Translations under genes and position numbers: made by a program | In this document: positions 17,260 through 25,860 of the stretch, piece after piece | Layout of the letters: each line of letters begins with the position of its first letter | Position numbering within the stretch: position 1 is the first letter of the stretch | NCBI GenBank assembly: GCA_004557645.1 | Contig: SFGI01000009.1 | Coordinates: 1 to 57,577 of the forward strand | Direction of reading: 5' to 3' | Length of the DNA stretch: 57,577 nucleotides | DNA from: [Eubacterium] saphenum | GTDB taxonomy: Bacteria; Bacillota; Clostridia; Lachnospirales; Anaerotignaceae | Notes under the pieces: model-generated | Seen by the model: the letters and a program-made list of their open reading frames with translations, nothing else | Database searches by the model: none | Told to the model about the DNA's origin: nothing

Positions 17260-18279
17260 ATGACATTTAAAAAAGTATCGATCATAACGATCGCGGGGGC
17301 TGCCCTGCTGGCGGGTGCCATTGGTATCGCCATCAGCCTGACAAGCCCCAACGAAATAGAAATAGAAGTCCCCGAGGTGCCTGTGGAGCAGGAAACGGAA
17401 CTTTCGGAAGATGGCATCAAGACTCTGGAAAATATGGAAAATATGCCCATTTATTTTGATGATTCCGATGTGCTGCTGCTGCCCCTGCGTAACGTAATGG
17501 AAGGGCTGGGCGGTTCTGTAAAATGGGATACAGAGACCAGAGCCGCAGAGGTTTCCTACCGCGGCAGAACCCTGGCGGTGCAGCCCGGCGAAAAAAACGC
17601 AGTGCTGAATGGCTATGAAGTGACACTGCCCCAGGAGGTAGAAATGATCAATGGTTGCCTGTATGCTGATGAAAAGCTGATCTCTGCGTACTATACAGGG
17701 GAAGTGGCATTCAACCGGGAGACCAGACAGGTGACCCTGCAGACGAAGGACAGCACGGTGCCTTTGCTGGCGGTGAAGGAAATTTCCGGCGAAAAGGATG
17801 GCAGAAGCTATCAGGTGGAAGTGCCTGTGATCGTTGGTCTGAATGACAGCAATTTCGAAAAGAATCTGAATAAAAGCATGATGGAAAAAATACAGGCTTA
17901 TGTGGATACATACCTGACGGCGGAAGAACAGAGCGGCAAGCTGCAGCTGACTGTGCAGACGGGCATGTGTACCAAGGATTTCCTGTCCTTTTGGTGGGAA
18001 GGCACGGAAGATGGCGTTTCTGTAAAGATGGCAGAAAATATCGATCTGCTGGGACAGAAAACCGTGACACTGGCCGATATGCTGGAAGAAGCATCTTTGA
18101 AAGAAGTGGAAACATTTGCAGGAGAAGGCTGGACGGCAGAGCACTTCTTCCTGACTTCTGAAGGCGGTCTGGTACTGCTGAAGGGCAGCAACGAAGGCGG
18201 TCTGGAATTGCATTATTGGACAACAGAAGGCAAACAGCTTGTCTGGAAGGATGCCTATAAGGAATTGTTCCAGAAATAA
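17260..18279 (+). CDS. Membrane-anchored protein with stalk domain and DUF4163/RsiV-like region
   Basis: The 339-residue protein has one N-terminal transmembrane helix (about residues 6-28) and no clear cleavage site, so the body faces outside. Residues about 60-160 form a copper-amine-oxidase N-terminal-like stalk domain (LLLPLRNVMEGLGGSVKWDT, then EKLISAYYTGEVAFNRETRQ). The C-terminal part, with VPVIVGLNDSNFEKNLNKSM and DLLGQKTVTLADMLEEA, resembles the DUF4163/DUF3298 region of anti-sigma and deacetylase proteins such as RsiV and PdaC. No catalytic residues are visible. It shares the stalk domain with the L,D-transpeptidase upstream. TATAAT at 17214-17219 may mark its own promoter. Function unknown, probably envelope-related. 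Confidence 0.8.
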   Translation: MTFKKVSIITIAGAALLAGAIGIAISLTSPNEIEIEVPEVPVEQETELSEDGIKTLENMENMPIYFDDSDVLLLPLRNVMEGLGGSVKWDTETRAAEVSYRGRTLAVQPGEKNAVLNGYEVTLPQEVEMINGCLYADEKLISAYYTGEVAFNRETRQVTLQTKDSTVPLLAVKEISGEKDGRSYQVEVPVIVGLNDSNFEKNLNKSMMEKIQAYVDTYLTAEEQSGKLQLTVQTGMCTKDFLSFWWEGTEDGVSVKMAENIDLLGQKTVTLADMLEEASLKEVETFAGEGWTAEHFFLTSEGGLVLLKGSNEGGLELHYWTTEGKQLVWKDAYKELFQK

Positions 18280-18296
18280 AATTGAAAAAGAATGGA

Positions 18297-18330
18297 GAGA
18301 GGGCGAATGGATCATTCGCTCTCTTTTTTG
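18297..18330 (+). terminator. Terminator after the stalk-domain protein gene
   Basis: GAGGGCGAATG (18299-18309) pairs with CATTCGCTCTC (18313-18323) around GAT and is followed by TTTTTT. Confidence 0.88.
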
Positions 18331-18337
18331 CATGTAA

Positions 18338-18395
18338 GGGGGGGGGCAGATCGGAGCATAAGGCGGAGTCCGCTTACAAATGGGTTTCATCTGGC
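18338..18395 (+). repeat. Possible degenerate or solo tail of repeat R1 (copy D)
   Basis: This segment includes CATAAGGCGGAGTCCGCTTA and then CAAATGGGTTT. It resembles the last hairpin and closing arm of R1 copy B (ATAAGGC-GGA-GCCTTAT then GAATGGTTTT). Like the full copies it sits directly after a terminator T-tract. A run of nine G precedes it. The long central stem is absent. Confidence 0.4.
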
Positions 18396-18409
18396 AGAAG
18401 ATAAAAAAT

Positions 18410-18439
18410 AGATGTCTGAATTTTGGAAATCAGACATCT
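18410..18439. other. Hairpin in the long region upstream of the pyruvate:ferredoxin oxidoreductase gene
   Basis: AGATGTCTGA (18410-18419) pairs perfectly with TCAGACATCT (18430-18439) and is followed by CATTTTG. It could be a weak terminator. The rest of 18440-18740 is AT-rich and I see no gene or further feature in it. Confidence 0.5.
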
Positions 18440-18747
18440 CATTTTGTTGCTTTGCTACTTTTTTTGTATGATTTTGGCAGAAAAAAGATGGTTTTTTGCT
18501 GATATGTTTCCATATAAATACACTGTATACAGCTCGTTCGTTTTTTGCTTAACGAACTTTTTTTTGACGGGAATGAAAAAGTATAGATTTTTGTACAAAT
18601 TTTAATCTTGTCTGACAATAAAATAAAGATAAAACAACAAAAGAAAAGAAAAATGCATAAAAATATTTATAAAAACATAGACATATACAGGAAATATAAC
18701 AAAAGGTATCTTGTTAGAAACATAACGGGTGTTTTTTCATTTTGCTG

Positions 18748-18776
18748 TTGAAAAGAAAATGAATTGATTGTATAAT
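18748..18776 (+). promoter_or_regulatory. Promoter of the pyruvate:ferredoxin oxidoreductase gene
   Basis: TTGAAA (18748-18753), a 17-nt spacer and TATAAT (18771-18776) form a strong promoter. The leader of about 175 nt holds several small stems, such as TGGTTGTC/ACAACCA, GCCAT/ATGGC and GAGGGC-CT-GCCCTC. They may stabilise the message; I cannot match them to a known riboswitch. Confidence 0.72.
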
Positions 18777-18957
18777 AATCAAGTAAAAAATCCCGTTTCA
18801 CGTTCCCAGGAGAATGGATTGGTTGTCAGACAACCAGTTTGATAAACTTTCTTACATGACTTGAATCAGGGTGAGCCGCCATTTTTGATGGCTGCAAAAG
18901 ATTAAGGAGGGCCTGCCCTCAAAAAAACGAACTCTCTAAGAAGAAGGAGGAAAAGAA

Positions 18958-21900
18958 ATGTCTAAAGTAATGAAAACGATGGACGGTAACGAAGCTGCTG
19001 CATACGCTTCCTATGCGTTTACAGAAGTAGCTGGTATCTTCCCCATCACACCTTCCTCTCCCATGGCTGAAAAAACAGACGACTGGGCAGCGAATGGTAA
19101 AAAGAACCTTTTTGGTCAGACAGTTAAAGTAGTAGAAATGCAGTCCGAAGCTGGTGCTTCCGGTACAGTACACGGTTCCCTGGCAGCTGGTGCGCTGACA
19201 ACAACATACACAGCATCTCAGGGTCTGCTGCTGATGATCCCCAACATGTACAAAATCGCCGGCGAACTGCTGCCTTGCGTATTCCACGTAACAGCACGTG
19301 CTCTGGCTGCACATGCTCTGTCTATCTTCGGTGATCACTCCGACGTTATGGCTTGCCGTCAGACAGGTTTCGCTATGCTGGTTTCCAACTCCGTACAGGA
19401 AGTTATGGACCTGGCTTGCGTAGCTCATCTGTCCGCAATCAAAGGCCGTGTGCCTTTCGTTCATTTCTTCGATGGTTTCCGTACATCTCACGAAATCCAG
19501 AAGATCGAATGCATCGACTATGATGAACTGGCTAAGATCATCGACATGGATGCAGTAAACACATTCAAGAGAAATGCACTGAACCCCGAACATCCCGTAA
19601 TCAGAGGTACAGCACAGAACCCCGACATCTACTTCCAGGGCCGTGAAGCAGCAAACAAATTCTATGAAGCTCTGCCCGCAGTAGTAGAAGAGTACATGGG
19701 CGAAATCAGCAGAATCACAGGCAGAGATTACAGACTGTTCAACTACTACGGTGCTCCCGATGCTGACAGAGTAATCGTTGCTATGGGTTCCGCTTGTGAA
19801 GCAATCGAAGAAACAATCGATTACATGACAGCAAAAGGAGAAAAAGTTGGTCTGGTTAAAGTACACCTGTTCCGTCCTTTCGTAGCTTCCAAACTGCTGG
19901 AAGTAATCCCTAAAACAGCTAAGAAGATCGCTGTTCTGGATAGAACAAAAGAACCCGGTGCACAGGGCGAACCTCTGTACATGGACGTATGTACAGCACT
20001 GTTCGAAGCAGAATCCGCTCCTGTTGTAGTTGGCGGCCGTTACGGTCTGGGTTCCAAAGACGTTACACCTGCACAGTTCCTGGCAGTATATGCAAACCTG
20101 TCTCTGGACAAACCCAAAAACCACTTCACACTGGGTATCGTTGATGACGTTACAAACACATCCCTGGAAGTTGGCGAAGAAGTTAACGTTACAGGCGATG
20201 ACGGCACAATCTCCTGCAAATTCTGGGGTCTGGGTGCCGATGGTACTGTAGGTGCAAACAAGAACTCCATCAAGATCATCGGTGACCACACAGATATGTA
20301 CGCTCAGGCATACTTCAGCTACGACTCCAAGAAGTCCGGCGGTATCACTCAGTCTCACCTGCGTTTCGGTCAGAAACCCATCAGATCTACATACCTGGTA
20401 AAAACAGCTGACTTTGTAGCTTGCCACAAACAGGAATATGTAAACCTGTATGACATGGTTACAGAACTGAACCCCGGCGGTACATTCCTGCTGAACACAA
20501 CATGGTCTGTAGAAGAACTGGATGAAAAACTGCCCGCTAAACTGAAAAGACAGCTGGCTGCTAAGAATGCAAACTTCTATATCATCAATGGTACACAGAT
20601 TGCAAAAGAAATCGGTCTGGGCAACAGAATCAACACAGTTCTGCAGGCTGCATTCTTCAAACTGGCAAACATCATCCCCATTGAACAGGCTGTAGAATAC
20701 ATGAAAGCAGCTATCACAAAATCCTACGGCAAGAAGGGTGACACAATCCTGAACATGAACTACGCTGCTGTTGACCGTGGTGTAGACGGCGCTGTGAAGG
20801 TTGAAATCCCCGCTGCATGGGCAAATGCTGTAGATGCAGAAGTTGCATCCACAAGAAAGACAACAGAATTCGTTAAGAATATCGTTGAACCTATGAATGC
20901 GCAGGAAGGCGACAAACTGCCCGTATCCGCATTCGCTGGTATGGAAGACGGTACATTCCCTTGCGGTACAGCTGCATACGAAAAACGTGGTGTAGCAGTT
21001 GACGTACCCGAATGGAACGCTGAAAACTGTATCCAGTGTAACCAGTGCTCTTACGTATGTCCTCACGCTGCAATCAGACCCGTCCTGTTGACAGATGAAG
21101 AACTGGCAAAAGCACCCGAAGCATTCAAGGCTGTAGAAGCAAAAGGTGGCGCAGCATTCGCTGGTCTGAAATACAGAATGCAGGTATCCTCTCTGGACTG
21201 CCTGGGCTGCGGCAGCTGTGCAGTTGTATGTCCCGCTCCTAACAAAGCTCTGGTTATGAAACCTCTGGCAACTCAGGAAGCTGAAGCTGCTAACTGGGAT
21301 TTCGCTATCGATGAAGTAGCTCCTAAGGCTAACCCTATGAGCAAAGCATCCGTAAAAGGTTCTCAGTTCGAACAGCCTCTGCTTGAGTTCTCCGGCGCTT
21401 GTGCAGGTTGTGGTGAAACACCTTACGCTAAACTGGTAACTCAGCTGTTCGGTGATAGAATGTACGTTGCAAACGCAACAGGCTGCTCCTCCATCTGGGG
21501 TGGTTCCGCACCTTCTATGCCTTACACAGTAAATAAAGACGGCCGTGGCCCCGCTTGGGCAAACTCCCTGTTCGAAGACAACGCAGAATATGGTCTGGGT
21601 ATGGCTTCCGCAGTTAAACACATGAGAAACGGTCTGAAAGATAAACTGGAAAACCTGAAAGCAATCGACGCTTCCTTCGCAGGTGTTGTTGATGCTTGGG
21701 TAGAAACAATGTTCGACGGCGAAAAATCCAGAGAAGCATCCGACGCTCTGGTAGCTGCTCTGGAAGCTTACGCTGGCGCAGATGCAGAAGCTAAGAACAT
21801 CGTAGATTATGTTCTGACAAACAAAGATCAGCTGGCTAAGAAATCCCAGTGGATCTTCGGTGGTGACGGCTGGGCTTACGATATCGGCTACGGCGGTCTG

Positions 21901-22488
21901 GACCACGTACTGGCTTCCGGCGAAGATGTAAACGTTCTGGTATTCGATACAGAAGTTTACTCCAACACAGGCGGTCAGGCATCCAAATCCACACCTATCG
22001 GTGCAGTTGCTCAGTTCGCTGCTTCCGGTAAGAGAGTAAAGAAAAAAGACCTGGGTATGATGGCTATGAGCTATGGCTATGTATACGTTGCACAGGTAGC
22101 TATGGGCGCAGATAAGAACCAGCTGGTGAAAGCTCTGACAGAAGCTGAAAAATACCATGGTCCTTCCCTGATCATCGCTTACGCTCCTTGTATCAACCAC
22201 GGTCTGAAGGGCGGCATGAGCGGCGCTCAGAACGAAATCAAACGTGCAGTAGAAGCAGGTTACTGGCAGATGTACAGATTCAACCCTGAACTGAAAGAAG
22301 CAGGCCAGAATCCTTTCACACTGGACTCCAAAGAACCTACAGCTGACTTCAGAGAATTCCTGCTGAGCGAAGTTCGTTACAGCTCTCTGCAGAGAACATT
22401 CCCCGAAATCGCTGAAGAACTGTTTGAACAGACAGAAAAGACAGCAAAAGAAAGACTGGAAGGCTACAAGAAACTGGCTCAGGGTTGA
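18958..22488 (+). CDS. nifJ: Pyruvate:ferredoxin (flavodoxin) oxidoreductase
   Basis: The 1176-residue protein is the usual single-chain size. Order of domains: pyruvate-binding domain I (YTEVAGIFPITPSSPMAE type motif near residue 20), then the gamma region, then two 4Fe-4S ferredoxin clusters (CIQCNQCSYVCP near residue 688 and CLGCGSCAVVCP near 747). The proximal cluster cysteines and TPP-binding domain end the protein (CAGCGETPY, GDGWAYDIGYGG, SNTGGQASKSTP). It oxidises pyruvate with CoA to acetyl-CoA and CO2, passing electrons to ferredoxin, and is central to anaerobic fermentation. AAGGAGG precedes the ATG. Extreme codon bias indicates one of the most highly expressed genes here. It is monocistronic. 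Confidence 0.98.
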   Translation: MSKVMKTMDGNEAAAYASYAFTEVAGIFPITPSSPMAEKTDDWAANGKKNLFGQTVKVVEMQSEAGASGTVHGSLAAGALTTTYTASQGLLLMIPNMYKIAGELLPCVFHVTARALAAHALSIFGDHSDVMACRQTGFAMLVSNSVQEVMDLACVAHLSAIKGRVPFVHFFDGFRTSHEIQKIECIDYDELAKIIDMDAVNTFKRNALNPEHPVIRGTAQNPDIYFQGREAANKFYEALPAVVEEYMGEISRITGRDYRLFNYYGAPDADRVIVAMGSACEAIEETIDYMTAKGEKVGLVKVHLFRPFVASKLLEVIPKTAKKIAVLDRTKEPGAQGEPLYMDVCTALFEAESAPVVVGGRYGLGSKDVTPAQFLAVYANLSLDKPKNHFTLGIVDDVTNTSLEVGEEVNVTGDDGTISCKFWGLGADGTVGANKNSIKIIGDHTDMYAQAYFSYDSKKSGGITQSHLRFGQKPIRSTYLVKTADFVACHKQEYVNLYDMVTELNPGGTFLLNTTWSVEELDEKLPAKLKRQLAAKNANFYIINGTQIAKEIGLGNRINTVLQAAFFKLANIIPIEQAVEYMKAAITKSYGKKGDTILNMNYAAVDRGVDGAVKVEIPAAWANAVDAEVASTRKTTEFVKNIVEPMNAQEGDKLPVSAFAGMEDGTFPCGTAAYEKRGVAVDVPEWNAENCIQCNQCSYVCPHAAIRPVLLTDEELAKAPEAFKAVEAKGGAAFAGLKYRMQVSSLDCLGCGSCAVVCPAPNKALVMKPLATQEAEAANWDFAIDEVAPKANPMSKASVKGSQFEQPLLEFSGACAGCGETPYAKLVTQLFGDRMYVANATGCSSIWGGSAPSMPYTVNKDGRGPAWANSLFEDNAEYGLGMASAVKHMRNGLKDKLENLKAIDASFAGVVDAWVETMFDGEKSREASDALVAALEAYAGADAEAKNIVDYVLTNKDQLAKKSQWIFGGDGWAYDIGYGGLDHVLASGEDVNVLVFDTEVYSNTGGQASKSTPIGAVAQFAASGKRVKKKDLGMMAMSYGYVYVAQVAMGADKNQLVKALTEAEKYHGPSLIIAYAPCINHGLKGGMSGAQNEIKRAVEAGYWQMYRFNPELKEAGQNPFTLDSKEPTADFREFLLSEVRYSSLQRTFPEIAEELFEQTEKTAKERLEGYKKLAQG

Positions 22489-22556
22489 TTTCAACGTTAG
22501 TTGAAATTGACAACAGCAACTTTGTTGCTGCATCCTCCCCGGAGGGGCTAATTTCC
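22489..22556. repeat. Cluster of three small hairpins after the oxidoreductase gene
   Basis: TTTCAAC/GTTGAAA, CAGCAAC/GTTGCTG and CCTCC/GGAGG stems follow each other directly after the stop codon. GAAATT near 22501 can also pair with AATTTC near 22550 to enclose the last two. There is no T-tract. The form recalls the other hairpin mosaics in this genome. Confidence 0.5.
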
Positions 22557-22593
22557 AAAGCTGAAAAGTGATTCCTAGCGATCTATAAAAATT

Positions 22594-22626
22594 GCCCCGG
22601 ACTCGAAAGAGTTCGGGGCTTTTTTC
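22594..22626 (+). terminator. Terminator of the pyruvate:ferredoxin oxidoreductase gene
   Basis: GCCCCGGACTC (22594-22604), loop GAAA and GAGTTCGGGGC (22609-22619) form an 11-bp stem, followed by TTTTTTCTTT. Confidence 0.92.
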
Positions 22627-22688
22627 TTTGGTTGAAAAAATGCCGAAATCATGCTAGTATGAAAAAAAGAAAAAGGAGGAGATACCCC

Positions 22689-23135
22689 ATGAAGAAAAAA
22701 TGGACAGCCCTTTTGATGGCGATGCTGATGCTTTGCATGAGCCTGTTCACCGGCTGCGCAGCGGAGCAGAGCGGCGAAAGTCAGACAGAAGTCTACACCA
22801 TTGATGAAAACGGCAGTTATACCACACCGGAGGATGTGGCACTGTATCTGCATACTTATGGCGATCTGCCCGATAATTTTATTACCAAAAAAGAGGCACA
22901 GGCTCTGGGCTGGGATAATAAAAAGGGCAACCTTTGGGAAGTGGCAGAAGGCATGAGCATTGGCGGCGACAAATTCGGCAATTATGAAGGCATTCTTCCG
23001 GAGGAGGACACTTACCACGAATGTGATGTAAATTATGAAGGCGGCTATCGCGGCGGCGAGCGTATCGTATATTCTCAGGATGGTGATATCTATTATACCG
23101 CCGACCATTACGAAAGCTTTGAACAGCTGTATTGA
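22689..23135 (+). CDS. Barnase-type guanyl-specific ribonuclease, predicted lipoprotein
   Basis: The 148-residue protein has a signal peptide with lipobox LFTGC (Cys about residue 20). The C-terminal half matches barnase closely. YHECDVNYEGGYRGGERIVY aligns with the barnase region holding catalytic Glu73 and the active-site Arg, and YYTADHYESF holds catalytic His102. Such enzymes cleave RNA outside the cell. The ATG at 22689 follows AAAGGAGGAG at 22673-22682. A barstar gene follows after 12 nt. Barnase homologues are usually freely secreted; the lipobox suggests membrane tethering here. Confidence 0.9.
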   Translation: MKKKWTALLMAMLMLCMSLFTGCAAEQSGESQTEVYTIDENGSYTTPEDVALYLHTYGDLPDNFITKKEAQALGWDNKKGNLWEVAEGMSIGGDKFGNYEGILPEEDTYHECDVNYEGGYRGGERIVYSQDGDIYYTADHYESFEQLY

Positions 23136-23147
23136 TGGGGGATTGGC

Positions 23148-23399
23148 ATGAAGATCGTTTTGGACGGAAAAAGGATGACTTCTAAAGAGGAAGCCCACGC
23201 ATATTTGAAAGAAGCTTTTGGTTTCCCTGACTATTATGGGAAAAATCTGGATGCCCTGCACGATTGCCTGACGGAAATGGGCGCAATGGAAGTGGAATTT
23301 CGGCATACGGATGAAATAAAAGCCGCTTTGGGAAAATACGGCGAAAACCTGCTGCGGGTATTCCGTGAGGCAGAAAATATTGCGATGGAAATGAAATAA
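23148..23399 (+). CDS. Barstar-family ribonuclease inhibitor
   Basis: The 83-residue protein matches barstar in length and in the binding helix and loop: FPDYYGKNLDALHDCLTEM keeps the two acidic residues that block the barnase active site. The usual Trp38 is His. A conserved Glu lies in the last helix (VFREAENIA). It has no signal peptide and would protect the cytoplasm from the ribonuclease encoded 12 nt upstream. The pair is probably one operon. A terminator shared with the opposing metA gene follows. Confidence 0.93.
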   Translation: MKIVLDGKRMTSKEEAHAYLKEAFGFPDYYGKNLDALHDCLTEMGAMEVEFRHTDEIKAALGKYGENLLRVFREAENIAMEMK

Positions 23400-23427
23400 A
23401 AAAAGAGTCCAATGGACTCTTTTTTTA
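23398..23427. terminator. Bidirectional terminator between barstar and metA
   Basis: AAAAGAGTCC, loop AAT and GGACTCTTTT, with A residues on the left and T residues on the right, can end both converging transcripts. It overlaps the last codon of metA. Confidence 0.85.
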
Positions 23428-24342
23428 TTTGATCTGTGTGATGTCATAAGGTGTGGTCTGGTAAACGAAGTAGTTCAGCCAGTTAGAATACAGCAGGTTG
23501 GCATGGGCTCTCCATGTGACCACAGGGTCCTGGGTATCATCATCGTTGGGGTAGTAGTTTTTTGGTACTTCGATGGGCAGGCCAGCGTTTTTATCCCGCA
23601 GATATTCTTTTTCCAGTGTACGGGGGTCGTATTCGGAATGACCCATAATGAAGATCTGGCTGCCGCCGTCGTTATGGATGGCATAGACCCCTGCTTCCTC
23701 GGAAGAAGCGATGATCTTCAGACGGTGGTCTTTTTCGATATCCTCTCTCAGCACTGTTGTGTGTCTGGAATGGGGCACATAGAAGATATCATCGGAGCCG
23801 CGGAAGAGGATAGATTTCTTTTTATCCAGCTTATGAGGGAATACGCCAAACAGCTTTTCATCCATCATGTGTTTTTTAATGCCGTAATGATAATACAGAC
23901 CGGCCTGGGCACCCCAACAGATATGGAAGGTGCTGTGAACATGGGTCTTGCTCCATTCCATGATCTCTACCAGTTCATCCCAATATTCTACTTCTTCAAA
24001 TTCCATCTGTTCCACAGGCGCACCTGTGATGATCAGACCATCCCAGTTCTGGTCTTTTACTTCATCAAAGGTTTTATAGAAGGACAGCAGATGATCTTCG
24101 GGGGTATTTTTGGATTCATGGCTTTTGGTATGGATTAGTTCCAGTTCGATCTGCAGGGCGGTATTGCCCAGCAGACGGGAAAGCTGTGTTTCTGTATCGA
24201 TTTTCGTTGGCATCAGGTTCAGCAGAAGGATCTGCAGGGGGCGGATATCCTGTGTCATGGCACGGAATTCCGTCATGATAAAAATATTTTCATCGGTCAG
24301 CACCTTGGCTGCGGGTAATTCGTTCGGTATTTTAATTGGCAT
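23425..24342 (-). CDS. metA: Homoserine O-acetyltransferase (MetA family, acetyl-specific residue)
   Basis: The 305-residue protein matches the MetA family over its full length. Catalytic Cys142 is in FHICWGAQAG; His235 and Glu237 are in GHSEYD. Residue 111, which decides acyl donor in this family, is Glu (APVEQMEF). Glu there is known to select acetyl-CoA; succinyl enzymes have Gly. The product would be O-acetylhomoserine, the substrate of MetY encoded 26 nt upstream. The two genes form an operon behind a T-box leader, so they serve methionine synthesis. Start ATG at 24342. Confidence 0.95.
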   Translation of the reverse strand: MPIKIPNELPAAKVLTDENIFIMTEFRAMTQDIRPLQILLLNLMPTKIDTETQLSRLLGNTALQIELELIHTKSHESKNTPEDHLLSFYKTFDEVKDQNWDGLIITGAPVEQMEFEEVEYWDELVEIMEWSKTHVHSTFHICWGAQAGLYYHYGIKKHMMDEKLFGVFPHKLDKKKSILFRGSDDIFYVPHSRHTTVLREDIEKDHRLKIIASSEEAGVYAIHNDGGSQIFIMGHSEYDPRTLEKEYLRDKNAGLPIEVPKNYYPNDDDTQDPVVTWRAHANLLYSNWLNYFVYQTTPYDITQIK

Positions 24343-24368
24343 GTTCTTTCACCACTTTCGTAAAATGT

Positions 24369-25658
24369 TTATTCTTTGATGGCTTCCAAAGCCTGCGCGA
24401 TATCTTCGATCAGATCCTCTGCGCTTTCCAGACCGCAGGAGAGACGAACCATATCGCCGGGAACGCCGGCGGCTGCCAGTTCTGCGTCGTTCATCTGTCT
24501 GTGGGTGGAGCTGGCGGGATGCAGGCAGCAGGTGCGGGCATCGGCAACGTGGGTTTCGATGGCTGCTGTTTTCAGGTGACCCATGAAGGCTTCTGCTGCA
24601 GCTCTGCCGCCCTTTACGCCAAAGCTGACAACGCCGCAGGTTCCGTTGGGCATGTATTTCTGTGCCACTTCATAGTATTTGTCCCCTTCCAGACCGGGGT
24701 ATGTCACCCATGCGATCTGGTCATGGGATTTCAGATATTTTGCCACAGCCAGACCATTTTCACAGTGACGGGGGACACGGACATGAAGGCTTTCCAGACC
24801 CAGATTCAGCAGGAATGCAGACTGGGGAGAAGGAGTGGAACCGAAATCGCGCATCAGCTGCGCTGTGGCTTTTGTGATGAATGCGCCTTCTTTGCCGAAT
24901 TTTTCCGCATATGTGATGCCATGGTAGCTATCGTCGGGGGTACATAGACCGGGGAATTTATCGGCGTGAGCCAGCCAGTCGAAGTTGCCGCTGTCTACGA
25001 TGCAGCCGCCAACAGCAGCGCCGTGACCGTCCATGTATTTTGTGGTGGAGTGGGTCACGATATCTGCGCCCCATTCGAAGGGTCTGCAGTTGATAGGGGT
25101 TGCGAAGGTGTTATCCACGATGAGGGGAACGCCATGTTCGTGGGCTGCTTTGGCGAAACGTTCGATATCCAGCACAGTCAGGGAAGGGTTGGCGATGCTT
25201 TCGCCGAATACCGCTTTTGTGTTGGGTTTGAAGGCTGCTGCCAGTTCTTCATCGGAGCAGTCGGGGGCAACGAAGGTGAAATCGATACCCATTTTCTTCA
25301 TGGTTACGGCAAACAGGTTGTATGTACCGCCGTAGATAGTGGAAGAGGAAACCACATGGTCGCCGCAGTTTACGATATTGAACATAGCGTAGAAGTTGGC
25401 TGCCTGACCGGAAGAAGTCAGCATAGCCGCTGTGCCGCCTTCCAGAGCGCAGATCTTTGCGGCTACATGGTCGCAGGTAGGGTTCTGCAGTCTGGAGTAG
25501 AAATAGCCATCTGCTTCCAGATCGAACAGCTTGCCCATATCTTCACTGGTGCTGTATTTGAAGGTTGTGCTCTGGATGATGGGGATCTGTCTGGGTTCGC
25601 CGTTGCCGGGGGTATAGCCGCCCTGTACGCATTTTGTTTCGATACGATAATTGCTCAT
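24369..25658 (-). CDS. metY: O-acetylhomoserine sulfhydrylase
   Basis: The 429-residue PLP enzyme belongs to the Cys/Met metabolism family; the length and ETKCVQGGYTPGNGEPRQIP start fit MetY rather than cystathionine enzymes. The PLP lysine is in VTHSTTKYMDGHG, and SSGQAANFYAMFNIVNCGDH forms the cofactor pocket. It makes homocysteine from O-acetylhomoserine and sulfide. The ATG at 25658 has AAGGAGG upstream on the minus strand. It is first in the metY-metA operon, behind a T-box and repeat R1 copy C. Confidence 0.95.
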   Translation of the reverse strand: MSNYRIETKCVQGGYTPGNGEPRQIPIIQSTTFKYSTSEDMGKLFDLEADGYFYSRLQNPTCDHVAAKICALEGGTAAMLTSSGQAANFYAMFNIVNCGDHVVSSSTIYGGTYNLFAVTMKKMGIDFTFVAPDCSDEELAAAFKPNTKAVFGESIANPSLTVLDIERFAKAAHEHGVPLIVDNTFATPINCRPFEWGADIVTHSTTKYMDGHGAAVGGCIVDSGNFDWLAHADKFPGLCTPDDSYHGITYAEKFGKEGAFITKATAQLMRDFGSTPSPQSAFLLNLGLESLHVRVPRHCENGLAVAKYLKSHDQIAWVTYPGLEGDKYYEVAQKYMPNGTCGVVSFGVKGGRAAAEAFMGHLKTAAIETHVADARTCCLHPASSTHRQMNDAELAAAGVPGDMVRLSCGLESAEDLIEDIAQALEAIKE

Positions 25659-25688
25659 TTGAAATTCCTCCTTGGTGCGTTTTATTTC

Positions 25689-25853
25689 GCGTGAAAACCA
25701 ATTCGTAAGGCTGTACCTTACTCACATTGCCCTTACGGGGTCACAGTCCTTCGGACTATGATGTTTGCTCCGCAAATTAAATTCATACTATATGCAAAGT
25801 GATTTTTGCAAGCAAAATCAGCTTGCATATAAGATGAATTTGGTTTTCTACGC
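25689..25853 (-). repeat. Structured repeat R1, copy C (minus strand)
   Basis: On the minus strand GAAAACC pairs with GGTTTTC to close the element (25693-25699 with 25842-25848), and the outer GCG/CGC extends it. AAATTCAT/ATGAATTT (25834-25841 with 25779-25786) and ATATGCAA/TTGCATAT (25823-25830 with 25790-25797) form the central stem. Its tip is again TGCTTGCA (25807-25814). TTTGC-GGA-GCAAA, CATAGTCC-GAA-GGACTGTG and CCC-GTAA-GGG hairpins follow as in copy A. It lies between the T-box terminator and metY, starting 8 nt after the T-tract. Confidence 0.83.
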
Positions 25854-25860
25854 TTATAAC

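Noticed and set aside
16081..18390. A 769-codon minus-strand frame over the envelope genes
   Set aside because: The plus-strand genes below it have signal peptides, known domains and ribosome sites. The antisense product is a low-complexity His/Cys/Phe-rich sequence.
18919..22533. An open frame of 1204 codons on the minus strand across the pyruvate:ferredoxin oxidoreductase gene
   Set aside because: It is an artefact of strong codon bias in nifJ. The translation is rich in Cys, Phe and Ser with no domain, and it has no ribosome site. Similar antisense frames over the MFS, ABC, xylB and dnaE genes were rejected for the same reason.
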